Assembly: GCA_947074145.1 (NCBI GenBank)
Contig: CAMTOJ010000012.1
Location: 1 to 64,000, forward strand
From: an uncultured Bacteroidales bacterium
GTDB taxonomy: Bacteria > Bacteroidota > Bacteroidia > Bacteroidales > JAUNSR01
Direction of reading: 5' to 3'
DNA length: 64,000 bases
The notes under the pieces are model-generated. The model did not search any database. It was given only the letters and a program-made list of their open reading frames with translations, and was not told the origin of the DNA. Made by a program: the position numbers and the translations under genes. Shown here piece after piece: positions 20,147 through 29,682 of the stretch; the stretch's first letter is position 1; the number at the start of each line of letters is the position of its first letter.

Positions 20147-23100
20147 TTAGCAATTATTTCTGTTTTTCAATATCTCAAATAACTTCTCACAAGTATCACT
20201 CAAAGCAGACTGAAGTATCTTTGATTCTTTAGGCAAAGTCTCCTCAAGATCTGCATAGCGATCCTCTCCGTCAAGATATTGAGACAAAGTACCATCTGGT
20301 TTCTGGTAATCGATTGTTAGAGGATCTTTACCTGTTGCGTTATTTTCAGGATTATATCTATACAAAGGCCAATAACCGGAAGCTACAGCCCTAGATTCCT
20401 CAATAATATTCATTCCCATACCTTTTCTCAAACCATGGTTAATACATGGACAATATGCTATTACAATGGAAGGACCATTATAATTTTCGGCCTCGGTTAA
20501 GGCCTGTATTGTATGTTCTTTGTTTGCTCCTATTGAAACCGAGGCTACATAAACTGAGCCATAAACCATTGCCATACGACCAAGATCTTTCTTATTTGTA
20601 CGTTTACCAACAGATGAAAATTTCGCTATTGCTCCTAATGGTGTGGCTTTAGAAGTTTGACCGCCTGTATTGGAATAACATTCTGTATCAAGAACTAGAA
20701 TATTAACATTTTCTCCCGAAGCCAAAACATGATCAAGACCTCCATATCCAATATCGTAAGCCCAACCGTCACCCCCGATTATCCATATGCTCTTTTTTCC
20801 TAAAAGATCGGAACTATCCAAAATATCTGCGATTATCTTAATAGATGAATATTTATTCAAGTTCTCTTTTAATTTATTTCCTATAACAATTGATTTTTCT
20901 GGATCTTCCTTATCAACAAGCCATTCATTCAACATTTCACATGTATCCTTATCCAGACCTGCTTGATTTACAGCCTGAGTGATTAATATTTCAAGTTTAT
21001 CTCTTCTTTGTTTAATAGCTGTCGCTATACCGTATCCATACTCTGCTGCATCCTCAAATAAAGAATTACCCCATGCCGGGCCTTGCCCGTTTTTATTGAT
21101 AGTATAGGGCATACTAGGCATACTTGCACCCCAGATAGAACTACAACCGGTAGCATTTGCCACTATCATCCGTTCTCCGAAAAGTTGAGTTACAAGTTTC
21201 ACATAAGGTGTCTCTCCACATCCGGCACAACATCCTGAGAACTCTAACAGAGGTTGTTGAAATTGAGATCCTCTTATACTGTTTCGTGGTACAAGATTAT
21301 CTTTCACAGTTATATTAGCCTTGGCAAAATCGAGATTTATCTTTTGTGTATCAATAAGCTCATCATAAGGTTTCATACTTAAAGCCTTTACAGGACAAAC
21401 ATTCACACAAGATTCGCACCCGACACAATCTTCTGGATATATTTGAATTCGATAATTAAGATTTAAGAAAACATCTCCTCCTTTTGCTTTTTTGACAATG
21501 AATGACTGTGGAGCTTTAGCTAATTCTTCTGCAGTGGCAAGATATGGTCTTATTGCGGCATGAGGACAAACGAACGAACATTGGGTACATTCAATGCATA
21601 TCTTATCATCCCATTCTGGTAAAGATACTGCGACACCCCTTTTCTCATAAGCGGTTGTTCCGGGTGGAACTTTTCCGTCCGCAGCAAAAAGAGATACCGG
21701 TAAACTATTACCTTTTAAAGCCAATATTGGTTTTGCTACATTCTTAATGAAATCCGGTATCTTTTCTGTTTCATTATTTTTTTCTTCAGCTTGTAGCCAG
21801 GAAGAAGGATATTTGATTTCCTGAATTGCTGTAATAGTCATATCTACAGCTTTTATGTTTTTTAAAACTATATCATCACCCTCTTTTTCATAGATTTTTT
21901 TAATATCTGTTTTTAGAAGTGATATTGCTTTATCAAAATCAAGAACATTTGATAATTTAAAAAACACAGTCTGCATTATCATATTGATTCTTATTCCTAA
22001 TCCTACTTCTGAGGCTATTTTTTCTGCATCTATATTATAAAATTTCAAGTTCTTATTTGCAATCTCTCTTCTCATGTTTGCAGGAAGCTTTTGTTCCATT
22101 TCTTGCAATGTCCATGATGAATTAAGAATAAAAACACCATTTTCTTTTATACCCTCAAGAATATCAAACTTGTTTACATAACTATCCTTATGACATGCTA
22201 TATAATCGGCATCAGTGATTAGATATGCAGATTTTATAGGTGTGTTTCCAAACCTCAAATGAGAAACAGTATATCCTTCAGACTTCTTTGAGTCATATGA
22301 GAAATATGCCTGTACATATAGATCTGTGTTATCTCCAATGATATTTGAGGCTTGTTTATTTGCCCCGACTGTACCATCAGATCCGATACCAAAAAATTTA
22401 CATTGAATAGTTCCTTCTGGCGTGGTTTCTATTTTTTCTGTAATTTCCAATGATAATTTGGAGACGTCATCATTTATTCCTACTGTAAATCGCAATTTTG
22501 GAGTTTCACTCTTCATATTTTCATACACAGCCTTCACCATTGAAGGTGTCAAGTCCTTAGAGCTTAACCCATAGCGACCACCTATTACTTTGATAAATTT
22601 TTCTTTTGTTAATAAAGCTGTACATATATCCTGAAATAGAGGTTCTCCTTGCGATCCTGGTTCCTTTGTTCTGTCAAGTACTGTAATCAATTTTACAGAA
22701 TCAGAAATAACAGATATAAAGGAATCAACAGAAAAGGGACGATATAATCTTACCTTTATCAGACCTATCTTTTCACCTTTTTTAAGAAGATAATCAATCG
22801 TCTCTTCAATTACATCACAGCTTGAACCCATTGAGACGATTAAAAACTCTGCCTCTTTATCTCCTACGTAGTCAAATAAACCATATTTTCTTCCTGTTAT
22901 CCGGTATACATCATTCATCTTATTCTCAACTATTTCCGGAAATGTATCATATATGAGATTAGCTGCTTCTCTATTTTGAAAATACACATCAGGGTCTTGA
23001 GCGGTTCCTCTTATTTCCGGATGTTCCGGATTCATTGCTCTTTTTCTAAAATCTTTTATTTTATCATAATTAATCAATGGAGCTATATCATCATACTCTA

Positions 23101-23656
23101 TTGTTTCAATAGTTTCCATTTCACTTGATGTTCTCATTCCATCAAAAAAATGGCAGACCGGTATTGACCCTTCAATTGCCGCGAGATGAGCAACAAGAGC
23201 AAGATCCATACATTCCTGAACAGATGAAGAAGCAAGAAATGCAAAACCGGTTTGACGACAAGCCATCACATCCTGATGATCCCCAAAAATCGATAAAGCA
23301 TGCGTTGATAAAGAACGAGTTGTTACATGAAAAACTGCCGGAAGTAACTCTCCGGCAATTTTATACATATTAGGTATCATTAACATTAATCCTTGTGAGG
23401 CTGTATAAGTAGTAGCAAGCGCTCCTCCACATAAACTGCCATGAACTGCACCTGCTGCACCCAGTTCAGATTCCATCTCTCTTACAACCATAGGTTGTCC
23501 GTATAGATTTTTAATCCCATTGTTTGCCCACATATCAGCAAGTTCTCCCATATCCGAAGCTGGAGATATGGGATAGATGGTCGCTACATCTGACAACGCA
23601 TATGATATATATGTAGTTGCAGTACAACCATCCATCACACTCTTTTTAGATTTCAT
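20147..23656 (-). CDS. nifJ: Pyruvate:ferredoxin (flavodoxin) oxidoreductase-type 2-oxoacid oxidoreductase
   Basis: A single-chain, about 1169-residue PFOR that oxidatively decarboxylates a 2-oxoacid with CoA, passing electrons to ferredoxin. I start at MKSKKSVMDG (23656), not at the ATG five codons earlier. Domain order is normal: pyrimidine-binding domain I (IYPISPASDMGELADMW; HVTTRSLSTHALSIFGDH), domains II and III (GSDGTVGANKQASNIIGDN), two [4Fe-4S] clusters (CIECTQCSFVCPHAAI and CVGCESCVNVCP), and the ThDP domain with the proximal-cluster cysteines (CCAGCGETPYVK; GCSSIWGASMPSMPY; GGDGWAYDIGYGG). The usual YPITPSS reads YPISPAS. It is 27 bp downstream of the AEC permease and ends the oxalate operon. 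Pyruvate is the default substrate; a different oxoacid cannot be excluded. Confidence 0.93.
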   Translation of the reverse strand: MKSKKSVMDGCTATTYISYALSDVATIYPISPASDMGELADMWANNGIKNLYGQPMVVREMESELGAAGAVHGSLCGGALATTYTASQGLMLMIPNMYKIAGELLPAVFHVTTRSLSTHALSIFGDHQDVMACRQTGFAFLASSSVQECMDLALVAHLAAIEGSIPVCHFFDGMRTSSEMETIETIEYDDIAPLINYDKIKDFRKRAMNPEHPEIRGTAQDPDVYFQNREAANLIYDTFPEIVENKMNDVYRITGRKYGLFDYVGDKEAEFLIVSMGSSCDVIEETIDYLLKKGEKIGLIKVRLYRPFSVDSFISVISDSVKLITVLDRTKEPGSQGEPLFQDICTALLTKEKFIKVIGGRYGLSSKDLTPSMVKAVYENMKSETPKLRFTVGINDDVSKLSLEITEKIETTPEGTIQCKFFGIGSDGTVGANKQASNIIGDNTDLYVQAYFSYDSKKSEGYTVSHLRFGNTPIKSAYLITDADYIACHKDSYVNKFDILEGIKENGVFILNSSWTLQEMEQKLPANMRREIANKNLKFYNIDAEKIASEVGLGIRINMIMQTVFFKLSNVLDFDKAISLLKTDIKKIYEKEGDDIVLKNIKAVDMTITAIQEIKYPSSWLQAEEKNNETEKIPDFIKNVAKPILALKGNSLPVSLFAADGKVPPGTTAYEKRGVAVSLPEWDDKICIECTQCSFVCPHAAIRPYLATAEELAKAPQSFIVKKAKGGDVFLNLNYRIQIYPEDCVGCESCVNVCPVKALSMKPYDELIDTQKINLDFAKANITVKDNLVPRNSIRGSQFQQPLLEFSGCCAGCGETPYVKLVTQLFGERMIVANATGCSSIWGASMPSMPYTINKNGQGPAWGNSLFEDAAEYGYGIATAIKQRRDKLEILITQAVNQAGLDKDTCEMLNEWLVDKEDPEKSIVIGNKLKENLNKYSSIKIIADILDSSDLLGKKSIWIIGGDGWAYDIGYGGLDHVLASGENVNILVLDTECYSNTGGQTSKATPLGAIAKFSSVGKRTNKKDLGRMAMVYGSVYVASVSIGANKEHTIQALTEAENYNGPSIVIAYCPCINHGLRKGMGMNIIEESRAVASGYWPLYRYNPENNATGKDPLTIDYQKPDGTLSQYLDGEDRYADLEETLPKESKILQSALSDTCEKLFEILKNRNNC

Positions 23657-23683
23657 AAATATCAGATTCAATTTTATTTATTT

Positions 23684-24706
23684 CTATCCCGCGACGAGCC
23701 GCGCTAACCATATCCAAAGTGGAGCAGTACCCATAAAAAGCAATGTACTAAATGCTAAAGAGGATGTGCCCGTTCTGACATAAGTTTGAAAACGACTTCC
23801 TATGATAATTCCTGAAAAAACAGGAGGTAATGCACCCGCCAAAACTACCATTTGAAGTTTTTCTGCATCAAGACCTATTAGTTTGCCCAACAATAAGAAA
23901 AGAGCAGGCATAATAAAAAGTTTCACAATAGAATTATAAATCACTTCCTTATCAAACTCAATGCTTGTTGCCGATAAAGTCAAACCGGCCGCAAACACTG
24001 CCACTCCGGCATTTGCTTTACCAATGAGAACAAATGAAGGCTCTGCAATTGGAGGAAATTTTATCCCGCACAAAACAATTATCACGGCTATAATTGGCGA
24101 CCAAACTACAGGTTCTTTCATTGCGTTTAGAAATGCACTACCATGATGAACTTTTTGTGGTGCTGTTGCTGTAGCAGTGCCGGCTGAAGTCGCTGTTGCA
24201 GTTCCAGAAGAAGTAGCTTCTTTTGCATGCAGCTCAGCTAATGCTTTTTGAGGATTAAGAATCACCAATGCTATAGGTATTGCTATGGCATTTACTACAA
24301 TCGCAACAATTGCAACAACAAGACCGGTTGATGCACTTGCTCCGTAAATAGGCTCAAGTATAGCATAACCAAGGAAACCTATTGTAGGTGCCCCTCCTAT
24401 TAATCCGCATATTGCTGATTCGCCGGTGGTATGCTTAAAAAACTTTTTACAGGAAAAATATGACCAGAAATAACATCCTATAATTACAACAAGACTGACA
24501 AGTGATAATCTTGCATCTTGAAATAACATCTCTCTATCAGCTTTAACGATTGAAACAAATAAAGCCGCAGGAAGACAGTAATTTAGAACAAGTTTATTAA
24601 AACTTCGTGATGTACCTGGCTGGAATACTTTTCTTTTTCCGGCTATATAACCTAAAATCATGATTATATATATCGGTAATAAGTCAGTTAATATAATTTT
24701 TAGCAT
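23684..24706 (-). CDS. AEC-family permease, probable oxalate/organic-acid transporter
   Basis: A 340-residue inner-membrane protein of the auxin efflux carrier family, which includes malonate and malate permeases. Ten hydrophobic segments are visible, starting [24 protein letters not shown]. The two halves are joined by a cytosolic loop around residues 160-195. That loop carries a low-complexity stretch, [17 protein letters not shown], coded by a degenerate tandem repeat. It lies 19 bp after oxc and before nifJ, so oxalate uptake, or oxalate/formate exchange, is the natural inference. It is not related to OxlT of Oxalobacter, which is an MFS protein. Confidence 0.85.
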   Translation of the reverse strand: MLKIILTDLLPIYIIMILGYIAGKRKVFQPGTSRSFNKLVLNYCLPAALFVSIVKADREMLFQDARLSLVSLVVIIGCYFWSYFSCKKFFKHTTGESAICGLIGGAPTIGFLGYAILEPIYGASASTGLVVAIVAIVVNAIAIPIALVILNPQKALAELHAKEATSSGTATATSAGTATATAPQKVHHGSAFLNAMKEPVVWSPIIAVIIVLCGIKFPPIAEPSFVLIGKANAGVAVFAAGLTLSATSIEFDKEVIYNSIVKLFIMPALFLLLGKLIGLDAEKLQMVVLAGALPPVFSGIIIGSRFQTYVRTGTSSLAFSTLLFMGTAPLWIWLARLVAG

Positions 24707-24725
24707 AAACTTTTCATTTGATTAT

Positions 24726-26447
24726 TTAATCCTTAAGTATGGTTTTAGGATTTAAACTACTTATATGACCACTCTCTGTTCCATCTTTGGGATCAATAAC
24801 GCAGTTTATTAATGTTGGTTTTCCTGAACTTATACCATCAGAAAGTGCTTTCGTTAATTCTTCAGGTGTAGTCGCATTATAAGGAGTACCACCGAAAGCT
24901 TCAATTAATTTATCATATCTTGCATCTGCCATCAGTGTAGTTGGTGAAGGATCAGGACCTCCTCCAAGATTAGTATGCCAGCCATTGTAAATACCACCAT
25001 TGTTAAAAACAACAACTGTTATAGGTAGCTTGAATCGACAGATTGTTTCTATCTCCATTCCACTAAAACCGAAAGCACTATCTCCCTCTATAGCAACTAC
25101 AGGTTTTCCTGTTGTGATAGCTGCACCTATTGCAAATCCCATTCCTATACCCATGACTCCCCAAGTTCCACAATCCAAACGATGACGTGGATAATATATG
25201 TTTACAACATTTCTTGTATCATCAAGAGTATTTGCTCCTCCATTAACAAGATAAATATCCTTATTCTGTTCAAGAACAGATTTAACTGCTTTAAGAGCAT
25301 TAAAGAAATTCATCGGCGATGTATTATTATTTAGTTTTATCGCCATTTTTGCATCATTCTTTTGTTTATCTTGATTGATACCTTCCATCCATGATGGTTG
25401 AGGTTTTATATTATATTTTGACAATCCTTTAACCATCAAATCCATACTTGAAACAATATCTCCCACTACAGGAGCTTCAATTGGCCTATTGCTGTCAATC
25501 TCTTGAGGATCAATGTCAAGTTGAATAAAACGCACGTTAGGATTCCAATGTTTTCCTTTTCCATGAGCCAACAGCCAGTTGAGTCGGGCACCTAATAATA
25601 CAACAACATCTGCATTTTCCAAAACATAGGAACGAGCAGCTGCTGCACTCTGAGGATGATCATCAGGTAATAATCCTTTAGCCATAGACATTGGAAGGAA
25701 AGGTATTCCGGTTTTTTCTATAAACTCTTTTATATCATCATCTGCTTGAGCATAAGCAGCTCCTTTACCCAATATTATTAATGGATTTTTTGCCGTAGAC
25801 AAAAGGTGTAATGCCTTATCCACAGATTCACAAGATGGTATTACTTTAGGTGATGGATCTTCAACTTTAAACAGTGTTTTTGCTGCTTCATCCTTATCCA
25901 TAATACTACTTAATAAAGCAGTCGTAAGATCAAGATAAACACCACCCGGGCGACCTGAAACCGCAGCTCGAATAGCCCTGGCTAATCCTATTGCGATATC
26001 TTCTGGTTTGTTAATTCTATAAGATGCTTTAACAAAAGGTTTGGCAATATTCATTTGATCTAACTCTTCATAATCACCCTGTTGTAAGTCGATTATAGAT
26101 CTTGTACTTGATCCGCTTATTTGAATCATTGGGAAACCATTTGTTGTTGCATTAGCAAGAGCTGTTAATCCGTTTAGAAAACCGGGAGCTGAAACTGTTA
26201 GGCATATTCCTGGTTTTTTTGTTAGAAAGCCTGTTATTGCAGCTGCATTTCCGGCAGATTGTTCATGACGAAAAGCAATATAACGAATTCCTTCTTCTTG
26301 TAAATGACGAGCAAGATCAGTTACAGGGATTCCGCATACTCCATATACTACTTCAATATCATTTTTCTTAAGTGCGTCCACAACAATGTGCATACCGTCA
26401 GTAAGGTTTTGAGCTTGTGGTTGTGTCTGAGGTTTTATATTATCCAT
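24726..26447 (-). CDS. oxc: Oxalyl-CoA decarboxylase
   Basis: ThDP-dependent enzyme converting oxalyl-CoA to formyl-CoA and CO2. The 573-residue length fits the family (Oxalobacter 568). Motifs: the ThDP-activating glutamate in FRHEQSAGNAAAITGF; PGGVYLDL; the ThDP/Mg motif GDSAFGFSGMEIETICRF ... VVFNNGGIYNG; and the C-terminal active-site lid ESGHISSLNPK. FNNGGIYNG and the lid separate it from acetolactate synthase and other homologues. It is followed by the permease (19 bp) and preceded by frc, separated by a hairpin. Together with Frc it forms the classic oxalate cycle. Confidence 0.95.
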   Translation of the reverse strand: MDNIKPQTQPQAQNLTDGMHIVVDALKKNDIEVVYGVCGIPVTDLARHLQEEGIRYIAFRHEQSAGNAAAITGFLTKKPGICLTVSAPGFLNGLTALANATTNGFPMIQISGSSTRSIIDLQQGDYEELDQMNIAKPFVKASYRINKPEDIAIGLARAIRAAVSGRPGGVYLDLTTALLSSIMDKDEAAKTLFKVEDPSPKVIPSCESVDKALHLLSTAKNPLIILGKGAAYAQADDDIKEFIEKTGIPFLPMSMAKGLLPDDHPQSAAAARSYVLENADVVVLLGARLNWLLAHGKGKHWNPNVRFIQLDIDPQEIDSNRPIEAPVVGDIVSSMDLMVKGLSKYNIKPQPSWMEGINQDKQKNDAKMAIKLNNNTSPMNFFNALKAVKSVLEQNKDIYLVNGGANTLDDTRNVVNIYYPRHRLDCGTWGVMGIGMGFAIGAAITTGKPVVAIEGDSAFGFSGMEIETICRFKLPITVVVFNNGGIYNGWHTNLGGGPDPSPTTLMADARYDKLIEAFGGTPYNATTPEELTKALSDGISSGKPTLINCVIDPKDGTESGHISSLNPKTILKD

Positions 26448-26482
26448 AATAATTTTAATATGATTATCACAAAATATTGAAT

Positions 26483-26522
26483 AACGGTCTTATGATAATA
26501 AAATTATTATCATAAGACCGTT
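26483..26522. other. Perfect 17-bp inverted repeat between frc and oxc
   Basis: AACGGTCTTATGATAAT and ATTATCATAAGACCGTT form a perfect 17-bp stem with a 6-base loop. The T-run lies on the plus-strand side only, so on the operon's own (minus) strand it is a stem without a U-tract, more like an mRNA processing or stability element than a terminator. Confidence 0.8.
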
Positions 26523-26526
26523 TTTT

Positions 26527-27798
26527 TTATTTGCAAACAATATGTCCTGTTCTGAATTTATCGATATCTGCATCGGTATATCCTATTTCTTTTAAGATCT
26601 CATTTGTATGCTCACCTAACAAAGGTGCTGACTTCACCTCAGGTGTAAAGTCTGAGAATTTAGGAGGACATCCTATGGTTACATATTTACCTCGAATCGG
26701 TTGATCAACTTCAACAAGGGTACCGCATTTATATAAAGATTCATCTTTTTCAATCTCTAACATACTTAAAACAGGACCACAAGGAACACCTTTCTTTCCT
26801 AGTTCATCAACTATTTCGTGTTTATCTTTATTTATAGTATACTCTTCAACACCTTTATAAATTTCCTGTTTTACAAGATTGCGAGCTTCAGGTGTATTAA
26901 ATTTAGGATCAGTTATCCATTCAGGTTTTCCTAATGCCTGACAAGCTTCATCAAATGCTTTGGCTTCATTTTGAAGAACGATATATACATATGCATTTGG
27001 ATCTGTTTCCCAACCTTTACATTTATAACACCATCCAAGTACCTGTCCACCTTCAACATTACCGGCACGTGGCACAGTATCTCCAAATTTTTCAGAAGGA
27101 TATTCAGGAAGATGTTTAAGGACACCTATATTCTGAAGCATTAACTGGTCACGTAGTTTTATTCGACAAAGATTCAATACAGCATCCTGCATTGATTGTT
27201 GTACAAAACATCCCTCTCCTGTCTTTTCTCTTTTGAGCAAAGCTGCAAGTAATCCGATAGCAAGATGCATACCAGTGTTACTATCTCCAAGTGCAGCTCC
27301 TGATTGAGTAGGAATATTATATTCACCATCCCACCATCCTGTTGTTGCAGCAGCGCCTCCGGCACATTGAGCAACTGGTTCAAAAGCCTTTACGCTTGCA
27401 TAAGGAGAGTCGTCGTTAAATCCCTTAATTGTCCCATAAATAACACGAGGATTCATTTTATGAACCTCTTCCCAAGAAAAGCCTAAACTATCCGCTGCAC
27501 CTGGGTGAAGATTTTCCACAAATATATCTGCACCCTTTATAAGTTTGGTAAGAATCTCTTTTCCTTCAGGTGTCTTGACATTCAATTCTATTGAGCGTTT
27601 ATTACTATTTAATTGAAGAAAATACAAACTGTCCATTCCTTCAAAATCAAGTAATTCGTTTCTTGTTGGATCTCCACTTCCAACTCTCTCGATTTTAATG
27701 ACATCTGCTCCTAACCATGCTAAAAGTTGAGTACATGACGGACCTGACTGCACTTGTGTCCAGTCTATAATTTTAATTCCTTGCAATGGTGAAACCAT
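26527..27798 (-). CDS. frc: Formyl-CoA:oxalate CoA-transferase
   Basis: Class III CoA-transferase (CaiB/BaiF) moving CoA from formyl-CoA to oxalate. Length 423, close to the 428 of Oxalobacter Frc. Visible features: [23 protein letters not shown] at the N-terminus, the catalytic aspartate in LGDSNTGMH, and the conserved [14 protein letters not shown] and [13 protein letters not shown]-like regions ([13 protein letters not shown]). The glycine-rich active-site loop, GGGGQP in YfdW/Frc as I recall, reads EGGQVL here. It is the first gene of the operon and has a strong Shine-Dalgarno sequence. Acetyl-CoA:oxalate transferase is the main alternative, but the adjacent oxc favours formyl-CoA. Confidence 0.92.
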   Translation of the reverse strand: MVSPLQGIKIIDWTQVQSGPSCTQLLAWLGADVIKIERVGSGDPTRNELLDFEGMDSLYFLQLNSNKRSIELNVKTPEGKEILTKLIKGADIFVENLHPGAADSLGFSWEEVHKMNPRVIYGTIKGFNDDSPYASVKAFEPVAQCAGGAAATTGWWDGEYNIPTQSGAALGDSNTGMHLAIGLLAALLKREKTGEGCFVQQSMQDAVLNLCRIKLRDQLMLQNIGVLKHLPEYPSEKFGDTVPRAGNVEGGQVLGWCYKCKGWETDPNAYVYIVLQNEAKAFDEACQALGKPEWITDPKFNTPEARNLVKQEIYKGVEEYTINKDKHEIVDELGKKGVPCGPVLSMLEIEKDESLYKCGTLVEVDQPIRGKYVTIGCPPKFSDFTPEVKSAPLLGEHTNEILKEIGYTDADIDKFRTGHIVCK

Positions 27799-27804
27799 AA
27801 TAAT

Positions 27805-27812
27805 TCCTCCTT
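27805..27812 (-). promoter_or_regulatory. Strong Shine-Dalgarno site of frc
   Basis: AAGGAGGA on the minus strand, six bases before the frc ATG at 27798. This is a full-strength SD sequence; most genes in this window have no recognisable one, as is normal for Bacteroidetes. Confidence 0.85.
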
Positions 27813-28257
27813 AATCAATTTTTTAGTTTCTTAAAAATGAAAAACAAAAAAAGATCTTCTCTCTGTTCATTATAATTGAAAATCCTCTTTTATTCGATTA
27901 ATATATAATCATTCCCTATTTTAACAACTCCGGTTTAATATAGTTCAGATTGGTTTTTTTATAATTTGAGTAAAAACCATGTGTTATTTATCTATAGTTT
28001 AAAAATGGACACTTTATCCTATTACCTATAGTAATTAGTTTATATACAAGGATTTTACATTTGTTATTATTTAAAAAATAGTATAGGTCAAGAAAATGAA
28101 AACAAATTATAATAACTAAATTATATCATCTCTTCGATAAAGAATAAGATTTTCGTTTTCAGAAATATTATTCATGATTTACATATGGTAGGGTTACAAA
28201 ATATGATAAAAACATAGAGGACTAACTGATAATCGGATTATTATGAATAGGAATTAA
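27813..28257. other. Leader/promoter region of the oxalate operon
   Basis: About 445 bp without a gene. It must hold the frc promoter, but I found no clear TTTG-N19-TAnnTTTG pair. One 8-bp inverted repeat, TGGTTTTT (27951-27958) with AAAAACCA (27972-27979), is a possible operator; evidence is weak. The palindromic hexamer CTATAG occurs twice, near 27992 and 28026. Confidence 0.35.
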
Positions 28258-28307
28258 AAAAAGTCCCATTCCGGATATTCATAAGAATTTTACGGTATGG
28301 GACTTTA
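28258..28307 (-). terminator. Terminator after the XusB-like genes
   Basis: On the minus strand AAAGTCCCATACCG pairs with CGGAATGGGACTTT (13 of 14) and is followed by TTTTT. It lies about 50 bp after the DUF4374 stop and separates that operon from frc. Confidence 0.85.
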
Positions 28308-28358
28308 ATAAAATATGAAATGAAATTTTAACAAAGAAAGTCTTTTGACCTATATCAA

Positions 28359-29651
28359 TTATTTTACGATGTTAACTGATTTCAAAAGTTCATTCTTTTC
28401 AAACGTCATTAAAGACGTAGCAACTCCTGTAGCTGCATCAATAGCATATATAGTTGGATGATCCAAGGCTGTTGTACCAGAAGAACTTGACATTGATGTT
28501 GCAGCAGCCAATGGTAGATAGAATACACCATCATATCCGTCACCCCATCCTATAGAAAATGAATAAACAGAAGGATTGGGTAATCCACTTACCCATTTAA
28601 ATGATTTGTCACTCATCTTAACAACAGCCATTAATCCTGACTCAGCCATGTTACCATAAGCACCTTTATTTGTAAAGAATTCCAATAAAAAATAATCGTC
28701 ACTTATATAGAAAGCCTTACGAAAACGATAACCATCAGATTGTGCTAGAATATCGAAATGATAATCAGTATCAAATGATTTTGTTCCTGATTTTATTCTT
28801 ATGGCTCCAACTTTGGAATCATCACTACTAGAACCTGAAAATATATAAACATTTCCATTCTCATCTGCTGCACTTTGTGTATAACGTACGCTTCTCATAG
28901 CTCCCACAGAACTGCCGATACGCTCATCTGTTATAAACTTTTGTGAATCTATATTCAGGCTATAATCGGTAAATGCTACGGCTGCCAAATCCTGATCTGA
29001 ATAATTCACAACGACAGCTACCTGATTATTTCCCATATCTACGATATTAGAAAAAGTCGGAGTTGTTTCATTGATTGCTATAGAAGGAAGATTAACTGCT
29101 ATATTATTACTTGAAATAATATCATTATTATTTCCAACGACCATAGCAAAAGGATTTGAGATTTGTGCAGCATAAGAATAATTTCCGAATATCCCCGTAT
29201 TTCCAAAAGAAGCAACAACAACCGGTTCACCTATTTCTGAAAGCTCTTGATTAGTTAATTTATATGATCTCAGACCTGCTGTAGAAGAACCTATGCCTCC
29301 GTTTTCTACAGAAGCTGCGCCTCTTGCATAAATATATCCGGTAAGAGTTGATGTATTTTCATTATAGGTCAACTGGGTAAAAGTATCCGGTACTTTTAAT
29401 GCCGATTCATCATTATATACAGTTTCGTTATATCGAGGTAATAAGATATCTGAATATACTTTCATTCCGACACCTGCAACAAGATCATTTTCTGGATCTC
29501 CGGATGTCACTATCATAAAAACATCTTTTGCCTGTTCATCAGGTTGCTGTGATTGTAATACATCTGAATCATTGTCATCACTACATGAAACTGTTATAAA
29601 ACCGACACAACATACTATTATTGAGCGCTTTACCAAAGTAAGTTTTTTCAT
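28359..29651 (-). CDS. DUF4374 lipoprotein, XusB-like (copy 2)
   Basis: A 430-residue lipoprotein, MKKLTLVKRSIIVCCVGFITVSC followed by SDDNDSD. The rest is a beta-propeller-type DUF4374 domain with repeated strands (TGYIYARGAASVENGG, NGNVYIFSGSSSDDSKVGAIRIK, MSDKSFKWVSGLPNP) and the final VYSFSIGWGDGYDGVFYLPLA. As I recall, XusB of B. thetaiotaomicron belongs to DUF4374 and holds ferric xenosiderophores at the surface for the receptor XusA. The gene directly follows a second DUF4374 gene (31-bp gap), to which it is clearly paralogous, sharing the FSGS-KxGA-RI and KSFKWISGLPN blocks. Iron-siderophore binding is inferred from family and context. Confidence 0.85.
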   Translation of the reverse strand: MKKLTLVKRSIIVCCVGFITVSCSDDNDSDVLQSQQPDEQAKDVFMIVTSGDPENDLVAGVGMKVYSDILLPRYNETVYNDESALKVPDTFTQLTYNENTSTLTGYIYARGAASVENGGIGSSTAGLRSYKLTNQELSEIGEPVVVASFGNTGIFGNYSYAAQISNPFAMVVGNNNDIISSNNIAVNLPSIAINETTPTFSNIVDMGNNQVAVVVNYSDQDLAAVAFTDYSLNIDSQKFITDERIGSSVGAMRSVRYTQSAADENGNVYIFSGSSSDDSKVGAIRIKSGTKSFDTDYHFDILAQSDGYRFRKAFYISDDYFLLEFFTNKGAYGNMAESGLMAVVKMSDKSFKWVSGLPNPSVYSFSIGWGDGYDGVFYLPLAAATSMSSSSGTTALDHPTIYAIDAATGVATSLMTFEKNELLKSVNIVK

Positions 29652-29682
29652 TCTACGTTTTTTAATAATTAATAATTGATTG

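Noticed and set aside
21544-23373. Plus-strand ORFs inside nifJ
   Set aside because: Shadow frames of a strongly conserved enzyme.
26931-27486. Extra ORFs on both strands inside frc
   Set aside because: Shadow frames; composition is unlike real proteins of the window.
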